NCBI GenBank assembly: GCA_902729315.2
Contig: LR746269.1
Location: forward strand, 780,001 to 844,000
Reading direction: 5' to 3'
DNA from: Spirodela intermedia
Taxonomy: Eukaryota; Streptophyta; Magnoliopsida; Alismatales; Araceae
Length of the DNA stretch: 64,000 bases
Part shown: one piece after another, positions 44,429-55,600 of the stretch
How the letters are laid out: every line of letters starts with the position of its first letter
Position numbering within the stretch: the stretch's first letter is position 1
Translations under genes and position numbers: made by a program
Notes under the pieces: model-generated
The model's input: only the letters and a program-made list of their open reading frames with translations
Told to the model about the DNA's origin: nothing
Database searches by the model: none

Positions 44429-45792
44429 CTAGTATGGAACTGAATCGTGGAGACGGATATGTTTGTCGACAGAAGATAATGGTGAGATGTGGTCCTCCAG
44501 TGGCGGCGCAGTGCGAGCTCTCAATTGTCCACAATCCGAATAGATCTGCTTTGAATACACCATTCACTCGGTCGATCGCCACACCAGAGCCACATGAGAG
44601 GTACCTTGGATGTCGTTAGTGCTCCCAATAGCAATCGTCGTATCGCCAATCATCGTAGCATGAGAACAAGCTCCCCACGGGCTTCTGCTTCCCAAATATC
44701 ACTTGTATGCAGAGGGCGTCCGTGCGCTAGGCTGTGGCTCCGCTGTCAAGGGGTTGGGGGGCAAAGGAAGCCAATAGGGGCATGATGAGAACCAGAACCA
44801 CAACAGTTGAGACGTTATGCGCCTTGCCACTCTCCATTTCTGTCTCTCTCTGGCTTATACGATGCACTTTTTGCTGCTGCAACAATGACTTTTGCAAATA
44901 TTCTTCACCTTGAAACTATAGAATAAAAATATTTAAGCCTTTGAATCTAGAAGAGATTGATCTTGAGTCCACAAGAGAAGGAGATCCATCTTGAATCCAT
45001 AGAAGAGTTGCCAAAATCTACAAGTAGAGAGACAGAACCTTAGGAGTGGAAGAACTTTCGTAGAATTAATTCAATGTCTCTTGCACACCTAAACCTTATT
45101 TGAAAATAGAGAGTCTACTATTATGGCACTAAAAAATTGAATTAAGACCCATTTGAATAAATTGAAACTAACTAAAAGTAAAAAAAAAAAACTAAAAGTA
45201 GGAAACTAAATTTAGACATATTTATGGTGCATTTTAGTATAGGAAAAATATGTTAATGGACCAACTTGAGCATGAGATGAGACAAATAGCATCTTCAAAC
45301 ATCATAGACTTTTAATTCACTAGAGATGGAATGTAAATGTGCTCCGTCAGTATATTTGAGTGAGTAACTAATTTCTAACACATTTTGAATACATCTAAAT
45401 TTACCCAAAACTAATTTGAGCCTTTTAAGGTCTTTTGATCATTGTATAATTGGCCCATATGTTTAATACCACCTAGGTCAAAAACCTTTAGTTGTTCTTT
45501 TGATTGGATTTGATGTCTTACATCACTTAATTGGTGTCAATCCAAATGGAATTGTTTTGACCACAACATTCGTGTGATTGACACAGTTGTCATATCAACA
45601 CTACACAAGTACTTGAGATCCCAAGAATGCTTTTGGTAAAAGAGTTAAAACTTTTACATGAAAGTGGTCACATCGTGGACTCAACATACCAGCACTACAC
45701 AAGTATCTTTCTCTCAATCTCTTTTTCTATCTATCTATATATCTCTCTATTCCTCTATTTATATTCTCTATTTATTTCTCATTTTCTTTATA

Positions 45793-48700
45793 TGATATCA
45801 AAGCCAATCAACTTAACATTTTGCCTTTTCTTTCTCTTAAGTTATAATAGAATGAATATTTCTTATGGGGAACACAAATTGTTTCTTTATCAAGAGCTAT
45901 GACTTTATGTGTCTATGGTTGATGGCTCTACTATGCCACCACCAAAGGTTCTCATTGATGATAAGGAAATTAGACTTTATTTCCAAGGAAAGAGCTGATC
46001 AAATGGTCCTTTTATGGTTTATATCTTTCCTAACTGAACCTCTTCTCCCACAAGTAGTGGGTTATCATATATCAAAAGATGTATGGATGCTTTAGCTAGA
46101 GCTTTTGCATTGTGCTTGAAGTGATGAATTTTATAATTATGTATCAAACTATATGCTTGATATATAAATGCATTTAGTGTATCAAAATAATCTCTGATGA
46201 ACTTGTTATGATTGGTCAGGTAATCTATGATTAAGATTTTATTATTTTTATTTTGGTCATATTCAGTCAAATTTATTAGACTTTTATTTTCAAAATTATC
46301 ACTTATCTTGATTTATTCACTTTATAAGATGTATTTGGACATGTTATTGCAATGAGACAACCACGACACAACAACACTCTTTTATAGCATCTCAATAATA
46401 TTCTTTCGTGAATGCAACTACTATAAGTTATAATGAGAGAATACATTATGGTGGTGTTGAAGGTTGTGGACATGGTCATAGAAGACACATATTATGTTGC
46501 TAAATTTATCTTCAATTTCAATATTATGATTGTAACTTCATATAGAATTATCAATATGCATGTCATAATCTATCATTTGATAAATTATTTCATACTTATT
46601 CTACATATACAACTTATTTGATGGCTTTGTGATATTTTACCCACACTAAAAGGAGCAACATCATGGAATCTAAATAGTGGTGATACTTGTCATATTACTT
46701 TAGACTATAATCCCTTTGTGATTCAACAAGTTATATAAGTTTTGATAAACTATTTGTAAAAAATCATGAAGGTCTATCCATTTCCTCTCTTAGATTTACA
46801 ACCCCACCCTTGATACTCTTTTTTGTTCTCTCTAATTAAATAATATTTTACATGTTCCTTGTATCAATTGTAATTTACTCTCCGTTCATAAGCTTATTGC
46901 TAATAATACCTTTTATTGAAGCTCATCTATTTTATTATCTTGTGAAGGATCACACATCAGGTCAACTTCTCCTATAAAGAGACCTTAAAGAGAACCTCTA
47001 TTATTTTCTATCATCTCAATCGGTACTCATGATTCATGATGAACGTGTCTCCTCCATTCTAACACTCTCATCTTGGTCACTTAACTTTCAAATTCTGTCC
47101 ACTATTATTAATAAATTTGGCTTTCTAATGACTTATTATGTCACTTGAACTATTTGTTGGCTTGATGTTTGTCAAAAAGTCATTAATTACTTTTTATCTA
47201 ATCTTCTATGTATGAAAAATAATTTTTAATTAATTCACTTTAATCTATTAGGACCTACTCTTATTATCTCCTTGTAAATTTTCATAGATATTTTTTTATG
47301 ACTTTGTTAAATACACTTGAATTTTTCTTCCTAAATATAAATCTAATATCTTAGATTTTATTTGGATAAGGTACAAACTCTACTATGCTTTAAGTATCCC
47401 CTTCAAATTGCCGAATTAGAAAAATGGGATGCTATCATACCATCGCCTAAGTTCACGAACTGGAGGTAAGTGAACTCGAACTTTTTCATTTTCAACATGA
47501 TTCTAAACATCTATTTGGTCTTTGTATTCTTATCCTCTAGTTTGATCTAATGGTGAATATCAATCACTCAATCATCTTTTTTACTATGGTACTCAACACC
47601 ATATTTCTTGTCCATATACACCAAAATAAATTAGAATAGTACGGTGAAAATATTTCCACACTATTTAGACTGCTCTAGGTCTTCTATGTACTATTTTCAT
47701 GCCACATCAATTTCAAGACAAGTTTGCCTTGACTTCTATTTGCTTGATCAATCATCTATTTATACTTGTTCTTAATTCAAACTTTTGGGTGGATATGTTA
47801 TCTTTATCCTTGGGTTACGTAAACTTATTGATATGAGAATTACCTTTTTTTGGATGTAGTGATCTGCACTATCGTTACTATTGACCTTATATTTATGCTT
47901 ACAAATAAATCAAAAGACATTCTTCCACATACCCCAATGGTGTTGTCCACTACACTTGGGATTATTAGGCTATTCTCAAGTTAGCCTCCAAAGCCTAATG
48001 AAGTTACGATATCATCTTTTACCTTTTTACGCATGACTCATTAAACTTTATTGTAGAAGTTAATAATGAGCTAATATCTTCATTCAAATTGTCAACATTT
48101 ATTATTGAACATGATTCTACATATGAACATTCATTTGGTGACTCATCAAACTCTACTAGAGAAGTTACTAATGAGCATGTATCTTCACCCAAAGTATCAC
48201 TATCTCTAACAATGTGCACTCATTCTCTTGTAAATCATTATGTTATTACTTCATATACATTATTGGTACAATTTTATCCTTTATTTATGTCTTGTCATAA
48301 GCATACCCTATATCAATACTAATTTTACTCAAGCATCAAATGATTAACATGGAAAGCATCTAGGCTTGTTGAATTTGATGCACTTTTGTGTAATGAAATT
48401 TCACCTCCTGTGTTTTGATATCCCCATATAGATGTTGTTAGATATAAATATGTTTTCGATTGAACTATAAAGCTGATGGATCTTTCGAGCATCACATAGC
48501 ATGATTTTTGGCTAAAGGTTTTCAACAAACATTAGGTATTGACTTTCATCAAACCTTTGGCCCAATCATCAAAATTACTATCTCATGTCTTCTTCTTGCT
48601 ATTGCTATCAACTACATAGTCTATATGATAATTATGTGTTTGATGCCTTTCACCATAGTTGTGTTGAGGAAATTATATTTATGGATCAACTCCCAAGCTC

Positions 48701-49690
48701 TATGCATCCTCTTTTTCCACATCATGTTTGTCATCTTAAAAAAATATTTATATTATTTACATCAAGCTATGAGAGTATAGTTCACATGTCTTCATTTACA
48801 ACTTTAGGAGCTTGGTTTCTCTAGCTTGAGGACAGACTCATCTTTGTTCTATCATCACTCTAACAACTCACAACTTTTCATTTTGAGATATGTGGATAAT
48901 ATTCTTCTTATGAACTCAAATATAAGAAAAATTGATGCATTCATTACTTCATTAAATACTAAGTTTCTTATTTCTGATCTTGGCAATACTCATTACTTAG
49001 GCATTGAGTTAGTCAATCATCTAAATAATTGTTTTTTTTCAAACTAAATATATTATAGATCTACTTAAGGGAGCTAAGATGAAAAGTTCTAAGCTCATAT
49101 CTACACTTATTATTGCCTCATCAAGTTATGAACACACTGTTATATTTAGACTATGTGGGTTCATCTCATTATATAAGTATTTTGAGTTCTCTTCAATACG
49201 TTGCTATCTCTTATCTTGATATTCATTTTATAGCTAATCAGGCTTTCAAGCTTCTCAATTCATTTGTGAGCCATGGGTTGAGTATTATATTGTGGTCAAA
49301 TGTATTTTGTGATATCTTAGAGGGATTATTGGACTATAGTTTACTACCTCAATCTAACATCGAAGTAGAATATAAGGCCATTACAAATACCACAATATAT
49401 TTAATTTAGTTACATTCACTCTTACAAGAACTTGAACTTTCATTTTCATCACCACCAAATCTTTGATAACATAATATTGGGGCCATTTACCTTGTTGTAA
49501 ATTTAGGCTTCCATCCTTGAAAGAAACATATCAAAATCGATTTTTTCTTTGTTCATTAACAAGTAACATCAAATCAAATTTTAGTATCTTTTATTTTCAC
49601 AAAAGATCACCTAGTAGATCCTTTTAGAGAAGGAATATCAAAGAGTCAATTTACATGGCTCAGAGAGAAGTTCTATGTGATAGACTAGCT
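45793..49690 (+). mobile_element. decayed Ty1/copia retrotransposon (gag-pol)
   Basis: Ordered copia remnants in shifting frames. A primer-binding-like TGATATCAAAGCC lies at about 45793, against the usual TGGTATCAGAGC. Gag is at 45850-46110 (SMVDGSTMPPPKVL, LTEPLLPQVVGYHISKDVWM). A zinc-knuckle-like trace is near 46555 and a protease trace near 46660 (SWNLNSGDTCHIT). GAG-pre-integrase follows near 46940-47190 (VKDHTSGQLLL). Integrase traces are at about 47200-47780 (TQHHISCPYTP). Reverse transcriptase is at 48490-49050 (AKGFQQTLGIDFHQTFGPII, then EEIIFMDQLPSSMHP, then RYVDNILLM). RNase H is at 49110-49690 (KKHIKIDFFFVH, then FIFTKDHLVDPF). Stops and frameshifts are frequent throughout, so it cannot encode a working polyprotein. 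I could not match two LTRs. Confidence 0.9.
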
Positions 49691-50660
49691 TGATTGATCA
49701 TAAAAGTTACATAAGAACCATGTAAATTTTCTGTGCAAAATAGATTTAATAGACTCCAATGGATTCTAAGAAATTAACTTAGAGCTGAAAAATTACCAAA
49801 ATATCTACCAATGCACCCTCTCTCTTAGTACTTCAACTAATAAAATTCCAAAAGAAGAACTCTAATATTTTAATTAAGAAGATACTAATATTATATTTCA
49901 GTTTTTAGATCAAAGAAGTGTGACTAATTATGTTTGAGTTATAGAATATCAAATAAAATATTACATATTTTATGGGCTCAAGGATTAGTGAAACATATAC
50001 AAGCTTTGTGATAATTAGAGATCTAATAGATGATATTGATATGATTCTATTAAAAATCAAAATCATTTTCTTCACTTTGGTCTAATAAAGTGTTACAATT
50101 GTTAAATTTTCTATTTGACAATTCAACTGTCACATTTGACTTCTTTCTCTATTCTAATTAATAACAATGTGGATTATATCTTAATTATTAATACTTTAAT
50201 TATATAATATTATTGAAAGAGAAATATTTTCAGATAATTATATTGCTGATGAAATATGTTTCTTGAGGAAAGATACATTGAAAGATAACTTTTCTGAAAT
50301 AATTCATAAATTATGTCACTAATGAAATATGTTTCTTCTTTGAATATGTTCAATATTCTTTTTTAATATATCTTTCCCCCCTCTTCATCAAGTTCAATTA
50401 TATTTTAAGTGCTAGGATAAGAACTCTCTACTATGATTCTCTACTCTCATTTCAATTTTTTTCTTTTTCATCAATAGTCCTAAATTGAGCATCAAAGAGT
50501 CCTAGTAATATTCCCACTAATACAAGTTCAAAGCATTGATTACTCTAATACATTGGCCCTTGGGGTATTTGAGCATTAAATACATGATTATGTTGATGAT
50601 GAAAAATATTTGTAAGATCAATTAAAGATTAAAATATTTACATTATATATATACATGTAA

Positions 50661-50663
<3 letters not shown>
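49691..50663. other. AT-rich spacer
   Basis: No gene recognised. A block at about 50440-50540 (GCATCAAAGAGTCCTAGTAA, ATACAAGTTCAAAGCATT) recurs at about 55690-55770. Confidence 0.5.

Positions 50664-50730
<67 letters not shown>
50664..50730. repeat. (GA)n microsatellite downstream of GH71 copy 1
   Basis: About 67 bp of GA dinucleotide, followed by TTACACCATAAAAAGATTTC, which also follows the GA tract at 58698-58737. It marks one end of the duplicated segment. Confidence 0.95.
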
Positions 50731-50732
<2 letters not shown>

Positions 50733-50981
50733 ACACCATAAAAAGATTTCTTATTTTTCTCGAGGGCTATCCCTCCTCAAGCAGTCATCACCTTTCCAAG
50801 TCATCGGACACTATCATTTCTATGATAAAGATGAGAAAATCCACAGAGAGAGAAAGAGAGAAAGAGAGAAAGAGAGAAACACGGGCCTTTGGTATCAAAA
50901 GGTTTATTATTCAACAAGATGCAGAAATATTTATTATGAAATTATTGCTCGCTACATAGAACTTCGCCGAAAACTCAACAC

Positions 50982-52256
50982 TTATATAGTTCCGACGTAG
51001 ACATTGAAATTATAGACGTTTGATGGGCAGTCAGTGGTGAAGTCGCGAGCCGACGTTCCGGAGAGTACAGTCAGCCCGTTCCGTTTGAGACTGAACGATT
51101 GCTGACCTGCGCCGATGGCCACCTGAGACATGACGGCGCCGGCGGCAACGTTGAAGGTCGACGACTGCCCCCCCGAAGTTACGACCAGCTGGGCCGGCGA
51201 GGTCAACAGCGTGACGACGAACAGCGTGTCCGAAACATATTGGTATCCCTCCGGCCGACCGGTCGCGTCGTTGCACTGGGCGTTGACCGATTGGATTCTG
51301 TACCAGTATACTATGTTGTCCCCGGTGATCACCGGAGAGGAAGACCCCGCCTTGTAGGCCTTGACGAAGGCATTCTGAATCAAGCGGAAGCCGTCGTGGG
51401 GCATCCCGGTCGTCCAGGCCGAAGCTCCTGCAGGGTACAAGTTGGAATCTGTCCTGAGCGGGGCAATGTATGTGCTCTCCGAGTAGTCGTTCCAGGTCAG
51501 CTGGTAGACAGCGGCGGGGGAGGTGACCAAGATGTTCTGCCAGCGCCGGAGGTACAGATCTTCCGTCGGGAACAGCCAGTTCTTGTTGTACGAGCTGGGA
51601 GGGTAGTGGGTGAAGAACCAGGGGGACACGGGGGCGAAGTAGAGCTTGCTCCCTATCGTCGCCTTCCAGTAGGAGTCCTGGTTGACAAGGTTAGGATAGG
51701 GATCGGCGACTCCCTTGTTGTTGACCGTCCCCCAAGCATTCCAAGGATATCCTCCCTCCACCAGAGAATTGGAGGCCACAAAGGTGGGGTCGGCCCAGTT
51801 GGGAGCGAGGAAGATGTTGGTCATCGACTTGACGCTCGACCAGTCCTGGTTATCTCCGATGAAGGTGGTGACCAGAGGTCTACCCTCCACCGTGAACTGG
51901 GCGGGGGAGGATGCGTAGGTGTTTATGATCTGAACGATGAGATTGGAGTCCGACGGAAGCGAGTAGTAGGCGAAGTCAAAGGAGATGAACATCTTGAAGT
52001 TGCCCGCGGCGGCAGCAGCGGCGTAGGCATAGCCCAGCTGGGTGTTAGTGTAGCTGTCCTTCCCGATGTTTAGGGCGAAGGCATCGATGCCTGAAGCCTT
52101 TGCGTCAGCGATCTCCGTGGCCCAATTCGACTGCGTGTAGCCGCTGAGGATGCCGACGACGACATGGGCGAAAACTGACTTGGGTATTGTAGCGCCGCGA
52201 ACACCGAGGAGAAGTGAAGAAGATACCAGCAGGCCGAGGAGCGCAACAGGCTTCAT
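50982..52256 (-). CDS. GH71 alpha-1,3-glucanase (mutanase-like), copy 1
   Basis: Intronless 424-aa protein that looks like glycoside hydrolase family 71, endo-acting enzymes on alpha-1,3-glucan known mainly from fungi. Residues 1-21 (MKPVALLGLLVSSSLLLGVRG) form a clear secretion signal. A (beta/alpha)8-type domain (about 24-335) has typical GH71 blocks: KSVFAHVVVGILSGYTQSNW, ADAKASGIDAFALNIG, TQLGYAYAAAAA, FKMFISFDFAYYS, GRPLVTTFIGDN, and YQLTWNDYSESTYIAPL, whose Asp and Glu are the expected active-site acids. Residues about 336-424 form the usual C-terminal beta domain (YWYRIQS to YNFNVYVG). No carbohydrate-binding module is fused. The start at 52256 is chosen because it opens the signal peptide; the in-frame ATG at 52334 adds a basic stretch whose frame is not conserved in the sister copy. 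A TATA box lies at 52434. The protein differs from copy 2 at about 19 positions. Likely an apoplastic wall- or fungus-directed enzyme (inference). Confidence 0.93.
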   Translation of the reverse strand: MKPVALLGLLVSSSLLLGVRGATIPKSVFAHVVVGILSGYTQSNWATEIADAKASGIDAFALNIGKDSYTNTQLGYAYAAAAAAGNFKMFISFDFAYYSLPSDSNLIVQIINTYASSPAQFTVEGRPLVTTFIGDNQDWSSVKSMTNIFLAPNWADPTFVASNSLVEGGYPWNAWGTVNNKGVADPYPNLVNQDSYWKATIGSKLYFAPVSPWFFTHYPPSSYNKNWLFPTEDLYLRRWQNILVTSPAAVYQLTWNDYSESTYIAPLRTDSNLYPAGASAWTTGMPHDGFRLIQNAFVKAYKAGSSSPVITGDNIVYWYRIQSVNAQCNDATGRPEGYQYVSDTLFVVTLLTSPAQLVVTSGGQSSTFNVAAGAVMSQVAIGAGQQSFSLKRNGLTVLSGTSARDFTTDCPSNVYNFNVYVGTI

Positions 52257-52433
52257 GTTTGGAGGGCACCCAGATGACCGTCTCTTTCTTTGTTTTTTTC
52301 GCCGTAAGAAGAGATCGAGGGGAGTAGAGGCCAACCAGCATTAAGGAAGGGAATGATGACGAGGAACCTTCTGTTTCCTCACAGGGGGAACCGTTTCTGT
52401 TGTTGGCTGCGATCTGCGGATGTCGAAGGCGGA

Positions 52434-52440
52434 TTATATA
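52434..52440 (-). promoter_or_regulatory. TATA box of GH71 copy 1
   Basis: TATATAA on the minus strand in the context TTCTTCTATATAA, about 180 bp upstream of the ATG at 52256. The same element and spacing occur at copy 2. Confidence 0.7.
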
Positions 52441-52690
52441 GAAGAATTAAGAGTCGGAAGCGAATAAGGGGTTTCTAGATTGTACTCGTGGAACAGTGAT
52501 TTCCGAGTCCTCACCGGGAAGAGGGGGCGGCGGCCGCCGGTGAGACAACGACGGAGAACACCCAATCCACGGAGTCAACAGATATCCGAGAAACGCGGTT
52601 AGAGAACAAGCATACACGGAGACGCCAACCTGGAGGATGTGCCCATTAATGAGGCGGCAGTGATGACGACGGACAAAGGCCAAGTCAAAC

Positions 52691-55600
52691 ACGTCTACTC
52701 CTGCACATAAAACACAGTTATTCCATTGATGTAACTATTTGTAATAGTATTATGTGACTTGTCGATTTCTTGGAAAGACGCGTAATTCCATGAAACAAAC
52801 AACCTTTTTACATTCTCTCTCTCTCTCTCTCTGGCTCCTCTTACATACTCTTTATTGAATTCTAGTGTCAATCTAATTTGCATGTTGGGTAAATATGTGT
52901 AAAGAGTAAAGTAGTCATTTTATGTCATCATGAAATTTATTACATATTTATAAATTTGAATGAACGAGTACTTATAATTTTTGTTGCCTTCTTATTTCAA
53001 TATTTCAGGAAAATGAGTGTAGTTAGATAGTTGACTCAGCTTGTATGAAGAGACACAAGAAAAGAAATTTAAGCATTACAAGAGAAAAGAGGGAGAATGG
53101 TAGTTCTAACTTTCATACAGTTCGTGTTGTATGTTTACAAGTAGTGTTCAACGTTCTATACTATGTACATGTTGTATGAAGAGGCAACCAGGAGGGTTGT
53201 GAATTATAACCTTGTGCATGTTGGCTCTTGGAGTTATAAGTTTGTTGATGTGGGAAAAGGTGTATACAAGTAAAATGGTCATTTCACACTATTATAAAAT
53301 TTCAATGTCTAAAAATTTATGAAATCAGAGTTTATTAACCTTTGAAAATTTCTACAAAAATTTAGAGCAATTTGGAATGTTTCAATTAACATTCTCATTT
53401 CAAGAAAATGAGTAAACTTGATGCTAATGAAATGAAAAGAAAAGGAAAAACTTGAAAGTGCTACAATGCAGACTACCCAAACTATAATACTCATGTATGC
53501 TGCAATACTTGCGACCCATGAAAATTTTTCTTCACAATTGTTACAATACATAACTATGAGCTAGCCAATAACCACATGTGGGTAGCCCTTAGAACAGGTT
53601 TAAATGAGAATATTTTGTTTGCTATGTTGGTTTTTAGATCTTTCATAGTTTTGAGGTTGAAAAAAAAAGTCAAAGGGTTCAGTGATGACTTTACATTGTT
53701 AAAAATATATTTATTTTGGAAAGAGCTAAGCATAATGTTTTTACAAGTCTTAGAATAGTTATATGTCATCAGAAGAGTGATTGAATGGCCCATTGTCTCT
53801 TCCTACTTTTCATAAAAAAAAATCCACTTATGAGTATACTCACTTAATTGGAAGAAATTTACTGAAAGAGAAAAACATCGTCTAATGGGAAAATAGTGAT
53901 TTCACATTAATAAGATTATATCTTAAACTCATGAAAATATTCTTTACCCATTTGGGCTTACAAGTTTTCTTTATTCACTTCATTTTATTAAGTGAATTGA
54001 CTCACTTTGTATGAGACATGCCCAAGTTACCATTATGAGAGTGTCTTGATAGTCTTATATGGTAAGACTAAATAAGGAGTCAATTCACTTGTTATTGTGA
54101 TTCTAAAATAACAAAGCAAGTGAGTCATTATAATGGGAAAACACTACAATCACTAACAGTAAGTTATCATTCAAGTAAATTAGTTGACTCATTTTAAAAT
54201 AAAAAGATAACTTAAGAGAAAGTGCATACAAAGGTAAAATAATATTTTTTAATTAAAAAATGAATATTTACATGATCTTAGATAGTATTTTTAATATTCT
54301 AAGAGATATTATTTTCAAAAAAATTCTATTTCTTTCCCTTTTGCAGGAAGTGAGTCAAACTCATGAGTTCACTCATATAAAGAGAAGTTGGGGCTAGAAT
54401 AGTGTAAGCCAAAATAAGCATAAGACAAGCTGATACATTAATTTTAACAATATGAGAATTAAATTATTCAGCATGCAACGAGATGACTCAGTACTCCAAG
54501 AACTTCATTTCATGTTTTCTCTCAAGATTTCAAGTCACTCTTCTCCCATAGAAACTTATGTATACTCGAGCCTACAAATTCATAGCAACAAAGGAACACG
54601 CCAAAGTGTAAGAGTAATAAATTATTATATTCTTGTATCTGAGCAACTTTTTTCCAGAAACCTATAAAAAGTATTTTTCAAAAATATTTGAGTTCACTAG
54701 AGTTGTTCAATTTAGTTGGATGGTGCCTGAAGACTATGTTCAATTGATGTACTAACAAGAGCTAGTAGCGTTGATATTGAAACAGCCACACTTAAATTAT
54801 TTACTATAGTTTAACTTTAAATCTTTCTTCCACAGCTTGATCACCTTATTTGAGTTTGATATACTTATCCTAAACTTCACATCATCAACAGAATGTATTT
54901 TATAGTTATTTGGTCCCAAATCTACATCTAATCCTAAGGATGTGTCCCTAAGTTCTTCTACTAGATGATATGCCTTGTCTTCACTCTTATTCATAAAATT
55001 TCCTTTACATGGGTATTTTTTATTTTTTATGTTGTTCTATTAGTCTAATATAAAAATATTAACCAATTTTTTACTTAGGAACTTCATCGTGTGGATATTT
55101 TCTCATAATTCTTTTAAATCTACTCCACGGTGTGGACGTTTTTCCTTTTCAATTTTTGTGGGCTTACCATTTTAAGCTGACCCAACTGATGTAGCTTCAA
55201 TGATGCAGCTTTTAATAGTTTTCATACGAAAATGCATACATGTCAAAACCATGGATTAAATTTTCTTTTTATTGTGATGTGGCTAAGAAGGCTAATAGCT
55301 TAATCAATAGGTCTTGGTCTACTTTTCACACGCTTCAACACAACTCCAATTTTTTTTCCAGAAAAGTAAGAAATTTCTAATTTATAATCTTACATCATGA
55401 ATATATTATTGAAAAATATGAAATACAATTCAAGGCTATAAACTTTGGATTATTGTATTAATACGTAAATTAAAATATCAAAATAATTTCATAAATATAA
55501 ATGATCTAAAGTACAAGTTTAATCATGAATTTTCTATATAGTATTTGAACATGTAAGTATATTTTAATTCAAATATATGTAGTTAATCATAAATTTATGT

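Larger units (their letters stand above)
39367..45790. other. AT-rich gene-poor region
   Basis: After the 3' flank of the acidic-protein gene (to about 39560), no gene is recognisable. The DNA is strongly AT-rich with short random frames. It includes a pair of ~200-bp direct repeats (42949-43143 and 43937-44140) and a hexamer array (44371-44428). The 44.4-44.8 kb part is locally GC-rich but matches nothing I know. Confidence 0.5.
50664..52690. repeat. segmental duplication unit 1 (GH71 copy 1 and flanks)
   Basis: Same-oriented duplicate of 58698-61060. Homology covers the GA tract, 3' flank, whole GH71 gene, TATA-bearing promoter and a distal block (GAACACCCAATCCACG, GATATCCGAGAAACG). Relative to unit 2 it lacks about 350 bp between the TATA-proximal and distal parts. 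Confidence 0.9.

Noticed and set aside
51099-52073. 324-aa open frame on the + strand across GH71 copy 1 (and a 331-aa one at 59127-60122)
   Set aside because: Antisense shadow produced by high GC3 of the GH71 gene; Arg/Gly/Val-rich composition, no domain. It persists in both copies only because the sense sequence is conserved.
52257-52334. Upstream in-frame ATG extending GH71 copy 1 by 26 aa (and by 27 aa in copy 2)
   Set aside because: The added residues are in different frames in the two copies because of an indel, and they would bury the signal peptide. Treated as 5' UTR.
54797-54994. 65-aa minus-strand frame (MNKSEDKAYHLVEEL...)
   Set aside because: Looks protein-like in composition but is short, isolated, lacks flanking exons and matches nothing I know. 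Possibly an old element fragment, not supported as a gene.
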